A stretch of DNA of 35,195 nucleotides. Origin: DATEZO01 sp035255485 (lineage in GTDB: Bacteria; Pseudomonadota; Gammaproteobacteria; Burkholderiales; Burkholderiaceae_D). Position 1 is the stretch's first letter, and every line of letters begins with the position of its first letter. The notes below the pieces were generated by a model that did no database searches, was not told the origin of the DNA, and worked only from the letters and a program-made list of their open reading frames with translations. Positions 14,426-21,844 of this stretch are shown here, piece after piece. The stretch is taken from contig DATEZO010000008.1 of NCBI GenBank assembly GCA_035255485.1, positions 1 through 35,195 on the forward strand, given 5' to 3'. A program made the translations under genes and the position numbers.

Positions 14426-17400
14426 TCAGGCCAGATTCGGCGCCAGCCAACGTTCCGCATCTTCCTTCGATACGCCGCGCCGCGCCGCCATGTCGGCCAG
14501 CTGGTCTTCGCCGATCTTGCCGACGCTGAAGTACTTCGATGCCGGGTGTGCGAAATAAAAGCCCGATACCGAGGCGCCCGGGAACATCGCGAACGACTCG
14601 GTCACCCGCATGCCGATCTCGTCGCATTCCAGCAGCCGGAACAGATCGCCCTTGACCGTATGCTCCGGACAGGCCGGATAGCCAGGTGCGGGCCGGATGC
14701 CGGTGTACGCTTCCTTGATCAGCGCGCTGCTGTCGAGTTGTTCGCCCGCCGCATAGCCCCATAGATCCTTGCGCACGCGTTCGTGCAGATGCTCGGCAAA
14801 CGCTTCGGCCAGGCGATCCGCCAGCGACTTCAGCATGATCGATGCATAATCGTCGTGTTCGGCCTCGAAGCGCTGCTCGTGCTTTTCGATGCCGATGCCG
14901 GCGGTCACCGCGAACAGGCCGATGTAGTCCGCGATGCCGGATGATTTCGGCGCGATGAAGTCGGCCAGGCACTGGTTCGGGCGGGCCACGCCGTCGATCA
15001 CCGGCTTCTCGGTCTGCTGGCGCACGCCGTAATACGTGAAGGCTACCTGCGAGCGGGTTTCATCGGTATAGATTTCGATGTCGTCATCATTGACGCTATT
15101 GGCGGGCAACAGGGCGATCGCACCGTTGGCGGTCAGCCAGCGGCCCTCGATCACTTTCTTCAGCATCGCCTGGCCTTCCTCATAGACTTTCGCCGCCGCC
15201 TCGCCGACTACCGGATCGGTCAGAATGGCCGGAAACGCGCCGGCCAGATCCCAGGTCTGGAACAACGGTCCCCAGTCGATGTACTGCGCCAGCGTTCCCA
15301 GATCCACATTCCTGAACACGCGGCGGCCGATGAATTTCGGCTTGACCGGCGCGAACCGGCCACTGAAGTCGAGCTGCATCTTGTTGGCGCGCGCTGCCGC
15401 CAGCGACAGCATCGGCGCGGTTTTCTTGTTGGCATGCTGGGTCCGGATGCGCTGGTAATCCGCGGCGATCTCGCCCAGATACTGGTCGCGCTGCTCCGGC
15501 GTCAGGAGCGACTGCGCCACCGACACCGAACGCGATGCATCCGGCACATACACGACCGGCCCTTCGTAATTCTGCGCGATTTTTACCGCGGTATGCGCGC
15601 GGCTGGTAGTCGCGCCGCCGATCAGGAGCGGAATCTTCAGCATCCGGAAATGCGGATCGCGCTGCATCTCTTTCGCCACATGCGCCATCTCTTCCAGCGA
15701 AGGCGTGATCAGGCCGCTTAATCCGATGATGTCGGCGTTCTCGGCCTTGGCCCTGGCCAGGATTTCCGAACACGGCACCATCACACCCATGTTCACCACT
15801 TCAAAGTTATTGCATTGCAGGACCACTGACACGATATTCTTGCCGATATCGTGCACGTCGCCCTTGACGGTCGCCACGACGATCTTGCCTTTCGGCTTGT
15901 GATCGCCGCTGCGCTTTTTTTCTTCCTCAATGAACGGAATCAGATGCGCGACCGCCTGCTTCATCACGCGCGCCGATTTCACCACCTGCGGCAAGAACAT
16001 CTTGCCCTGGCCGAACAGGTCGCCGACGATATTCATGCCATCCATCAGCGGACCCTCGATCACCTGGATCGGGCGTCCGCCGGCCTGCATGATCTGTTGC
16101 CGCGCTTCCTCGGTATCCTCGACGATCCATTGCGTGATGCCGTGCACCAGTGCGTGCGACAGTCGCTTGCTGACCGGCTCGGCGCGCCATTCCAGCGTTT
16201 CTTCCGCTTTCCTGCCGTCTGCCTTGAGGGTCGCTGCGAACTCGATCATGCGTTCGGTGGCGTCCGGCCGGCGATTCAGCACCACGTCCTCGGCCCGTTC
16301 GCGCAGTTCCGGCGCGAGATCGTCGTACACGCCGACCATGCCGGCGTTGACGATGCCCATCGTCAGGCCGGCCTGGATCGCGTGATACAGGAATACCGTG
16401 TGGATCGCTTCGCGCGCCGGATCGTTGCCGCGAAAGCTGAAACTGACATTCGAGACGCCGCCGCTGACTTTCGCATGCGGCAGGTTTTCCCTGATCCAGC
16501 GTGTCGCGTTGATGAAATCGACTGCGTAATTATTGTGCTCTTCGATGCCGGTCGCGATCGCAAAAATATTCGGATCGAAGATGATGTCTTCCGGCGGAAA
16601 ACCGACGTTTTCCGTCAGCAGCCGATAAGCGTGCGCGCAGATCTCGATCTTGCGCTCGAGGGTGTCGGCCTGGCCCTGCTTGTCGAAAGCCATCACGATC
16701 ACGGCTGCGCCGTAGCGTTTGCACAATGTCGCCTGGCGCAGGAATTCCTCTTCGCCCTCCTTCATCGAAATCGAATTCACGACCGCCTTGCCCTGCACGC
16801 ATTTCAGGCCCGCTTCCAGCACCGACCATTTCGACGAGTCGATCATGATCGGCACTCTTGCGATATCCGGTTCGGCGGCGATCAGGTTCAGGAAGCGCGT
16901 CATCGCCGCGACCGAATCGAGCATCGCTTCATCCATGTTGATGTCGATGATCTGCGCGCCGTTTTCCACCTGCTGGCGCGCCACCGACAAGGCGTCATCG
17001 TATTGCTCGTTCAGGATCATGCGCGCAAACGCTTTCGAGCCGGTGACGTTGGTGCGCTCGCCGACATTCACGAACAGGGAGCTGTCGTCGACGATGAAGG
17101 GCTCCAGCCCCGACAACTTCATTGCGTGCGTCGATGCCGCCGGCTGGCGCGGCGCGATCGCGCCGACCACATCCGCAATCGCCTTGATATGGGCTGGCGT
17201 GGTGCCGCAGCAGCCGCCGGCGATGTTGACGAAGCCACTTTCGGCAAAGTCTCTCAAGAGCGATGAAGTGACATCCGGCGTCTCGTCGAAACCGGTATCC
17301 GACATGGGATTCGGCAAGCCGGCATTCGGATAGATGCAGACGAAGGTATCGGCGATCTTTGCCAGTTCTTCCGCATACGGACGCATCAGCGCCGCACCCA

Positions 17401-18169
17401 GTGCGCAGTTCAGGCCGATGGTCAGCGGTTTTGCATGCCGCACCGAATGCCAGAACGCCGGCACGGTCTGGCCGGACAGGATGCGCCCCGACGCATCGGT
17501 GACGGTGCCGGAAATCATGATCGGCAGGCGGCGGCCCGATTCCTCAAAAAAAGTGTCAATGGCAAACAGCGCCGCCTTGCAGTTGAGCGTGTCGAAAACG
17601 GTCTCGACCAGCAGCACATCGGCTCCGCCCTCGACCAGGCCGCGCGCCTGTTCCAGATACGCGGCGGCCAATTGGTCGAACGTAATGTTGCGCGCCGCCG
17701 GGTCGTTGACATCCGGCGAAATCGACGCGGTCTTCGGGGTCGGGCCGAGCGCGCCAACCACGAAGCGCGGCTTGTCGGGGGTCGAATACTTGTCGCAGGC
17801 AGCACGCGCGATTTTCGCGGCTTCGACATTCATCTCATGGGCCAGATGCGCCATCTGGTAATCGTCTTGCGCCACGCTGGTCGCGCCGAAAGTGTTGGTC
17901 TCGATCAGGTCGGCGCCGGCAGCCAGGTATTTTTCATGGATCTCGCGAATGACGTGCGGCTGTGTCAGTGTGAGCAATTCATTATTGCCTTTGACGAACA
18001 GTTGCTTGCCCGGCACGGAAAAATCGGCGAAACGGGTGCCGCGATAATCCTCTTCCGTCAGTTTGTATTGCTGGATCATGGTACCCATCGCGCCATCCAG
18101 GATCAGGATGCGGCGAGATAGCAGATCGCGCAGGAGCGTTTCGGTGGCGGAGATGGCGTCGCGTTTCAT
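14426..18169 (-). CDS. metH: Cobalamin-dependent methionine synthase MetH
   Basis: This is full-length MetH of 1247 residues (E. coli 1227). It methylates homocysteine using methylcobalamin, regenerated from 5-methyltetrahydrofolate. The domain order is complete. The homocysteine/zinc domain (about 1-345) has Cys255 in NCALGA and Cys320-Cys321 in GGCCGTT. The pterin-binding domain (about 365-640) has FVNVGERTNVTGS. The B12 cap and Rossmann domain (about 660-910) has the cobalt-ligating His773 in DVHDIGKN. The AdoMet reactivation domain (about 920-1247) has RPAPGYPACPEHT. The ATG at 18169, with GAGAG upstream, gives the usual N-terminus before RRILILDGAMGTMIQ; an ATG at 18265 would add 32 unlikely residues. 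I recognised no SAM, SAH or cobalamin riboswitch upstream, but there is a minus-strand promoter-terminator unit 160 nt ahead. Confidence 0.97.
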   Translation of the reverse strand: MKRDAISATETLLRDLLSRRILILDGAMGTMIQQYKLTEEDYRGTRFADFSVPGKQLFVKGNNELLTLTQPHVIREIHEKYLAAGADLIETNTFGATSVAQDDYQMAHLAHEMNVEAAKIARAACDKYSTPDKPRFVVGALGPTPKTASISPDVNDPAARNITFDQLAAAYLEQARGLVEGGADVLLVETVFDTLNCKAALFAIDTFFEESGRRLPIMISGTVTDASGRILSGQTVPAFWHSVRHAKPLTIGLNCALGAALMRPYAEELAKIADTFVCIYPNAGLPNPMSDTGFDETPDVTSSLLRDFAESGFVNIAGGCCGTTPAHIKAIADVVGAIAPRQPAASTHAMKLSGLEPFIVDDSSLFVNVGERTNVTGSKAFARMILNEQYDDALSVARQQVENGAQIIDINMDEAMLDSVAAMTRFLNLIAAEPDIARVPIMIDSSKWSVLEAGLKCVQGKAVVNSISMKEGEEEFLRQATLCKRYGAAVIVMAFDKQGQADTLERKIEICAHAYRLLTENVGFPPEDIIFDPNIFAIATGIEEHNNYAVDFINATRWIRENLPHAKVSGGVSNVSFSFRGNDPAREAIHTVFLYHAIQAGLTMGIVNAGMVGVYDDLAPELRERAEDVVLNRRPDATERMIEFAATLKADGRKAEETLEWRAEPVSKRLSHALVHGITQWIVEDTEEARQQIMQAGGRPIQVIEGPLMDGMNIVGDLFGQGKMFLPQVVKSARVMKQAVAHLIPFIEEEKKRSGDHKPKGKIVVATVKGDVHDIGKNIVSVVLQCNNFEVVNMGVMVPCSEILARAKAENADIIGLSGLITPSLEEMAHVAKEMQRDPHFRMLKIPLLIGGATTSRAHTAVKIAQNYEGPVVYVPDASRSVSVAQSLLTPEQRDQYLGEIAADYQRIRTQHANKKTAPMLSLAAARANKMQLDFSGRFAPVKPKFIGRRVFRNVDLGTLAQYIDWGPLFQTWDLAGAFPAILTDPVVGEAAAKVYEEGQAMLKKVIEGRWLTANGAIALLPANSVNDDDIEIYTDETRSQVAFTYYGVRQQTEKPVIDGVARPNQCLADFIAPKSSGIADYIGLFAVTAGIGIEKHEQRFEAEHDDYASIMLKSLADRLAEAFAEHLHERVRKDLWGYAAGEQLDSSALIKEAYTGIRPAPGYPACPEHTVKGDLFRLLECDEIGMRVTESFAMFPGASVSGFYFAHPASKYFSVGKIGEDQLADMAARRGVSKEDAERWLAPNLA

Positions 18170-18329
18170 GGTTACTCTCGCAGTGGCTTGGGGCAGAGTC
18201 ATCCGGCGCGCTGTGGCGCCCATGAATCCGTCCCTGCAATACTTGAGCAATTCCGCATCGATCATGCCAATTACAAAGCGCCATTCATCGGCACGATCAA
18301 TGCGGAATTACTCAAAAATTAAAAAATAT

Positions 18330-18361
18330 AAAAAAACCCGGCTGCGGATGCGGAGCCGGGT
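18330..18361 (-). terminator. Strong minus-strand intrinsic terminator upstream of metH
   Basis: Read on the minus strand, ACCCGGCT (18361-18354) pairs with AGCCGGGT (18343-18336) over 8 bp with a 10-nt loop, followed by seven T (18336-18330) and further T-rich sequence. It lies about 160 nt before the metH start, so it ends either a separate small RNA or an attenuated metH leader. Confidence 0.8.
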
Positions 18362-18449
18362 GAGATGACATCCGCTTTAGCAGTATTTGTATGGGCTTGA
18401 CCCCCGGCGCCCGCAAGCTGGGTTTGACCTTTCAATCAAATCGGCGCAT
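18330..18449 (-). ncRNA. Candidate small RNA or metH leader transcript
   Basis: A perfect TATAAT -10 on the minus strand (18459-18454) predicts a start near 18448, and the terminator at 18361-18330 would end a transcript of about 120 nt. No good -35 is seen. The RNA would contain two near-identical decamers, GGTCAAACCC (18429-18420) and GGTCAAGCCC (18402-18393), plus a small CUGC/GCGG hairpin with a UAAA loop before the terminator. Either a free-standing small RNA or a regulated leader of metH fits; I could not assign it to a family. Confidence 0.4.
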
Positions 18450-18453
18450 GAAA

Positions 18454-18459
18454 ATTATA
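18454..18459 (-). promoter_or_regulatory. TATAAT -10 element, minus strand
   Basis: This is an exact consensus -10 hexamer on the minus strand, followed downstream by about 90 nt and then a strong terminator. The sequence 17 nt upstream has no recognisable -35, so the promoter is only a candidate. Confidence 0.4.
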
Positions 18460-18526
18460 CGTCACATCGATGATTCGGGGGAAGCCGGAGGAAACCCGGA
18501 ACACACAGTCGCGGTAGTGGCCGGGC

Positions 18527-18555
18527 AAAAAAAAGCCCGCTGCGATAGCGGGCTT
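18527..18555 (-). terminator. Intrinsic terminator of the small RNA candidate
   Basis: On the minus strand a perfect 9-bp stem (18555-18547 with 18541-18533), a 5-nt loop and a run of eight T (18534-18527) form a textbook Rho-independent terminator. The plus-strand side lacks a T-run, which sets its direction. Confidence 0.85.
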
Positions 18556-18592
18556 GAATCCATATCAAGGAGGAGACATGGAGGAGACAGGT
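18527..18592 (-). ncRNA. Candidate small RNA with two anti-Shine-Dalgarno motifs
   Basis: A minus-strand transcript starting around 18592-18588 and ending in the terminator at 18555-18527 would be about 65 nt. It contains the decamer TGTCTCCTCC twice, at 18589-18580 and 18578-18569, only one base apart. Each contains CUCCUCC, complementary to Shine-Dalgarno sequences. A 9-bp GC-rich stem (AAGCCCGCT with AGCGGGCTT) with a 5-nt loop and eight T closes it. From memory this layout resembles the betaproteobacterial toxic small RNA family found in clone-toxicity screens, whose members carry an anti-Shine-Dalgarno stretch. The likely role is translation inhibition by binding ribosome-binding sites. 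On the plus strand the same bases form an apparent Shine-Dalgarno and ATG leading only to a 16-codon frame, which I regard as the mirror of this motif. Confidence 0.6.
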
Positions 18593-18595
18593 GCA

Positions 18596-18625
18596 AGTAT
18601 AGAGAGGCGAAAGTTATTAAACCAA
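18596..18625 (-). promoter_or_regulatory. Promoter of the small RNA candidate
   Basis: On the minus strand TATACT (18601-18596, one mismatch to TATAAT) is preceded after 18 nt by TTGGTT (18625-18620), a weak -35. The predicted start falls at about 18589, just at the first anti-Shine-Dalgarno motif. Confidence 0.5.
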
Positions 18626-19007
18626 TTTTGATTGGCCATATGTGTTATCTGCCTTGTGAATATGAAGTAATCCCTGTATGGAAATGCTGCACTTGGCAGA
18701 TCAAAATACCTTCCCCTTGTTTTCTTGACACTTTCGGCATTTCCACGAACACCCGCGGCATGAAATGCACGACGTCATATTCTCGCCCCATTGCAAAAAC
18801 AAGCGCGGCGCGTGTTGCGCTGTTGTTGCAATCATGTCGGTTTCATAACGATGCCGCACATATTCCGAGTCACCCCGGCAAGTATTGATGCCATGCGTAA
18901 ATATTTTCTGGCGTTCATGCAACCACCGATGATGATTTTGGTCAACATCCGCATCCTCCGGAGTTTGCTTCCGGGAAGGTTTTGTCGATCGATAAAAGAA
19001 TGTCGGA

Positions 19008-21299
19008 ATGAAAAGAAGAAATGCTTACCTCTTCGCGCTGGTATTGATATGCGCTGTTCTCGGTCTCGTGGGTTGCGGCGGCGGATCTTCCGGTTCTACT
19101 TCAACGGCGGCGGCGCCGCCGGCAGTAACTGAAATTCTCGCGGCCAATGTGCCAGTAGGCACCGAGTTCACGATCAAGGGTATCAATCTCGACCGCGTGA
19201 CCGGCTATCAGCTCGGCAGCATCAGTTTGCAAGTGGTCAGTCATTCGGCCACTGCCACGACGTTGAAAATGCCCGACCAGGCATTGTCCGGGGTGTTGAC
19301 GCTGATGGTGGGAAATGCATCAACGCCCACCGCGTATCAGATCAATGTCTATGTGCCGATATCCATTGCCGCAATTACGCCCCAGACAGGGACTGCCGGA
19401 ACCAGCGTGACGATCAGCGGCAATGGATTGGCGGCGGTCAATACCGTGCAGTTCGCCAACGGCGTTACGGTTTCGGTACAGACGCAATCTGACACTTCCC
19501 TGACATTCACGGTGCCAGCGAATGCCGCTTCGGGTGTTCTCGGCTTTCTCAGTCCCTATGAACAAGTGACCAGTTCCGGCACGTTTTCCGTAACGCCGGA
19601 AACGCTTGCGGGGTCGGCTGGCGGCAGCATCGCCACGGCGACCGTGGCTGGCGTGGATTTCGTCCAGGTGTTCGACAAGAACACCAACGATACCAGCCTG
19701 CGCCTGACGCCGGGGCGTCCTGCGCTGGTGCGGGCAGCCATCCTGGCGACGAATGGCGCGGTCGGCAACCTGAATGTCAACCTCAGCGCCACGCTGAACG
19801 GCATGCCGTTGGGCGTACTGCCGATGAGCGGGCCGGCCATGCTGCCCTCAACCCAGGATATCTACGATCTGGCCAGCACCTTCAATGCCGTGCTGCCGGG
19901 CAGCTGGGTCCAGCCTGGCATCAGGGTCCGCATCGACAGTGCGCTGAATGGGGTTCCTGTCGCTTCGCAGTCGGCCGCACCCAGGGTCGGCGCCGCGACG
20001 CGCCTGCACCTGGTGCTGGTGCCGCTGACTGTAAACGGGGTAACCGGAATATTGCCCCCGATCGCAAGTGTAAAACAGACACTGCAGCGCATTTATCCGT
20101 ATGCTGCCGACGATATCGTGGTGGAAGCTCGCGCGCCGCTGACGATTGCCGATTCTGCAGGGAGCATGACTTCTTCCGGCTGGTGGAGCGCCGCCCTGGC
20201 GCAGCTCGAACAGCAGCGCCAAGTGGAGGCTCCGACCCGTTTTTATTACGGTTTTGCGCCGAATTACAATCCCTTGCCTTCCAGTTTCATTGCCGGGCTC
20301 GGCTACGTCAACAGCATGGCTTCCGCCGGCGTCGCCAATGTGTCTGCCATTGGCCTGGACTGGGCTGCGCGCGCGCCGCAAGGCGATCCATTCAGTTATG
20401 ACTGGGTGCAATGGCAAGCCATCATGGTGCATGAGATCGGGCACAACCATTCCCTGAATCATGCGCCCTGCGGCAACGCTGGCGGCGTCGATCCGGCTTA
20501 TCCGTATTCCGGTGGCGGACTGGGGCCGCAAGCGATCTACAACAGCTTGTACAGCGATACGCAACTGGGCATGCTGAGCCGGCCGGTGCTGGCAAACAAT
20601 ACCGGCATGAAGGATTTAATGGGCTATTGCGCCGGCTCCTGGTTCTCCGACTACAACTACAATCTGATCCAGAAGTTCGCAGAAGCCCGCACTACGGCCG
20701 TTCCGCAACCCATTACGCTGGGCACGGCGGCCGATGGCTATCTGACCATTTCCGGCGAAATCGGCCCGCAAGGCGTCCTGCTGCACCCGGCGCTGGCGAC
20801 CTCGACCAGCCTGGTTGCGCCGCCCGCCGGCAAACATGCACATATGCTGCGCTTGCACACAGTCAGCGGCCAGACTATCGAGCTGCCGTTCGAGCCGGTG
20901 AGCGTGGCGGATGGCGCCGACGATCTGCGCCATTTCTCGGTGAGCCTGCCGAATCCGGGCCAGATCGACTCCGTGGAAATCCTGCGTAACAAGCAGCCGC
21001 AGATAATGCGGCAGCCGTCGCAGGCGCAGCGGCCGGCGGCCTCCGGCGCGACACAGGCGACGGCAGGCGGAGTCAGCTCGAAAGTGCGGAATCACTGCCT
21101 ATCGGTGACGTGGAATGCAGAGGCCGAACCGTTTCTATCGATTGTCCATGTCGCGCCGGACGGCACGAAAACGCTGGTTGCCAGCGAGCTGAGCAAGGGC
21201 AGCGCAACGCTTGACATCCGTGCGCTGCCATCCGGCGGACGCTTCGATCTCAGCCTGTCGTCTCATATCCACGCGCGCATCGTGAGCATTACGCCGTGA
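19008..21299 (+). CDS. M66-like (metzincin-type) zinc metalloprotease lipoprotein with IPT/TIG domains
   Basis: This 763-residue surface lipoprotein has a signal peptide with lipobox LVGC (Cys23), followed by a Gly/Ser-rich linker. Two IPT/TIG-like immunoglobulin domains (about 40-110 and 112-195; PAVTEILAANVPVGTEFTIKG, AAITPQTGTAGTSVTISGNG) lead to a catalytic region with HEIGHNHSLNH (residues 475-485) followed by APCGN. The three His fit the HExxHxxxxxH zinc site; the usual metzincin Gly is Ser482 here. MKDLMGYC about 70 residues later is a plausible Met-turn. The motif resembles peptidase M66 (StcE-like), proteases that act on glycoproteins. A C-terminal beta domain (about 690-763) ends it. 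The gene stands alone. A decayed copy of its last 200-odd nt is found at 29265-29526. Confidence 0.85.
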   Translation: MKRRNAYLFALVLICAVLGLVGCGGGSSGSTSTAAAPPAVTEILAANVPVGTEFTIKGINLDRVTGYQLGSISLQVVSHSATATTLKMPDQALSGVLTLMVGNASTPTAYQINVYVPISIAAITPQTGTAGTSVTISGNGLAAVNTVQFANGVTVSVQTQSDTSLTFTVPANAASGVLGFLSPYEQVTSSGTFSVTPETLAGSAGGSIATATVAGVDFVQVFDKNTNDTSLRLTPGRPALVRAAILATNGAVGNLNVNLSATLNGMPLGVLPMSGPAMLPSTQDIYDLASTFNAVLPGSWVQPGIRVRIDSALNGVPVASQSAAPRVGAATRLHLVLVPLTVNGVTGILPPIASVKQTLQRIYPYAADDIVVEARAPLTIADSAGSMTSSGWWSAALAQLEQQRQVEAPTRFYYGFAPNYNPLPSSFIAGLGYVNSMASAGVANVSAIGLDWAARAPQGDPFSYDWVQWQAIMVHEIGHNHSLNHAPCGNAGGVDPAYPYSGGGLGPQAIYNSLYSDTQLGMLSRPVLANNTGMKDLMGYCAGSWFSDYNYNLIQKFAEARTTAVPQPITLGTAADGYLTISGEIGPQGVLLHPALATSTSLVAPPAGKHAHMLRLHTVSGQTIELPFEPVSVADGADDLRHFSVSLPNPGQIDSVEILRNKQPQIMRQPSQAQRPAASGATQATAGGVSSKVRNHCLSVTWNAEAEPFLSIVHVAPDGTKTLVASELSKGSATLDIRALPSGGRFDLSLSSHIHARIVSITP

Positions 21300-21355
21300 T
21301 GCGGGTTGCGTAATTATTCGGAGGTGGTCCAGCCGCATCCTGCCGGTTCTTCTCA

Positions 21356-21838
21356 TCAGGGCTGGGGCATGAACATTTTTTGCAACAACCGGATGAGTTC
21401 GGCGCGTTCTGCCTCTGTCAGAGTGGAGGTCGCCTCATGATCTATTTCGTTTACCGCTTTTTCTGCCTTGGCGCACAGCCGCTCGCCTTCGGGAGTGAGT
21501 ACCAGGACCTGGGACCGCTTGTCCATCGGATTACGCTGGCGCAGCAGCAGCTTGCGCTGTTCCAGCCGATCCAGCAAGGTTGCCAGATTGGGAGGAGAAA
21601 CGTTGATTGCATGCGCCAGGCGTTTCTGGTTGATATTCGGATTCAACCGAAGCAGCGTCAGCACCGTGTAATCCACCGGGCGCAACTGGTATTTAGCCAT
21701 GCGCTTGTGGAATAGCGGGGTGATCTTGAGTATGTAAGCCTGGCGCAGGTTGTAACCCGCCAGATCAAACAGCTTGCTTTGATCCAGGGGTGATTCCGCC
21801 GCACGCTGTGCGGATTTTGCCAGGAGATTGGATGGCAT
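21356..21838 (-). CDS. MarR family transcriptional regulator
   Basis: This 160-residue MarR-type winged-helix repressor has QLRPVDYTVLTLLRLNPNINQKRLAHAINVSPPNLATLLDRLEQRKLL for the DNA-binding core and NPMDKRSQVLVLTPEGERL for the wing, flanked by dimerisation helices. MarR proteins of aromatic-acid clusters (FerR, CouR) are released from DNA by hydroxycinnamoyl-CoA thioesters. Its place as the last gene, 6 nt after the acyl-CoA dehydrogenase stop, suggests it controls this operon and is autoregulated with it. The effector is inferred, not shown. It is convergent with the metalloprotease gene. Confidence 0.9.
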   Translation of the reverse strand: MPSNLLAKSAQRAAESPLDQSKLFDLAGYNLRQAYILKITPLFHKRMAKYQLRPVDYTVLTLLRLNPNINQKRLAHAINVSPPNLATLLDRLEQRKLLLRQRNPMDKRSQVLVLTPEGERLCAKAEKAVNEIDHEATSTLTEAERAELIRLLQKMFMPQP

Positions 21839-21844
21839 TCTTGT

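Larger units (their letters stand above)
18170..19007. other. 838-nt intergenic region between metH and the metalloprotease gene
   Basis: The region separates two divergent genes. Its metH side contains two minus-strand units, each with a promoter-like -10 and a strong intrinsic terminator (18330-18459 and 18527-18625), described separately. The remainder, about 18630-19007, has scattered short open frames on both strands without family resemblance or ribosome-binding sites. I see no gene there; the metalloprotease promoter should lie in its last 200 nt. Confidence 0.5.

Noticed and set aside
15851..17266. Long plus-strand open frame of 471 codons opposite metH
   Set aside because: It is rich in His, Arg and Asp, has no family motifs and lies wholly antisense to a clear MetH; it is a codon-bias shadow.
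18170..18460. SAM, SAH or cobalamin riboswitch upstream of metH
   Set aside because: I looked for the conserved cores; apart from an isolated GCCACTG near metH nothing matched, so no riboswitch is called.
18569..18620. Plus-strand Shine-Dalgarno plus ATG with a 16-codon frame
   Set aside because: The apparent ribosome-binding site is the complement of the small RNA motif; the peptide has no features and the minus-strand promoter and terminator explain the sequence better.
18391..18888. Plus-strand open frame of 165 codons between metH and the protease gene
   Set aside because: It crosses two minus-strand terminators, has no ribosome-binding site and no resemblance to any family.
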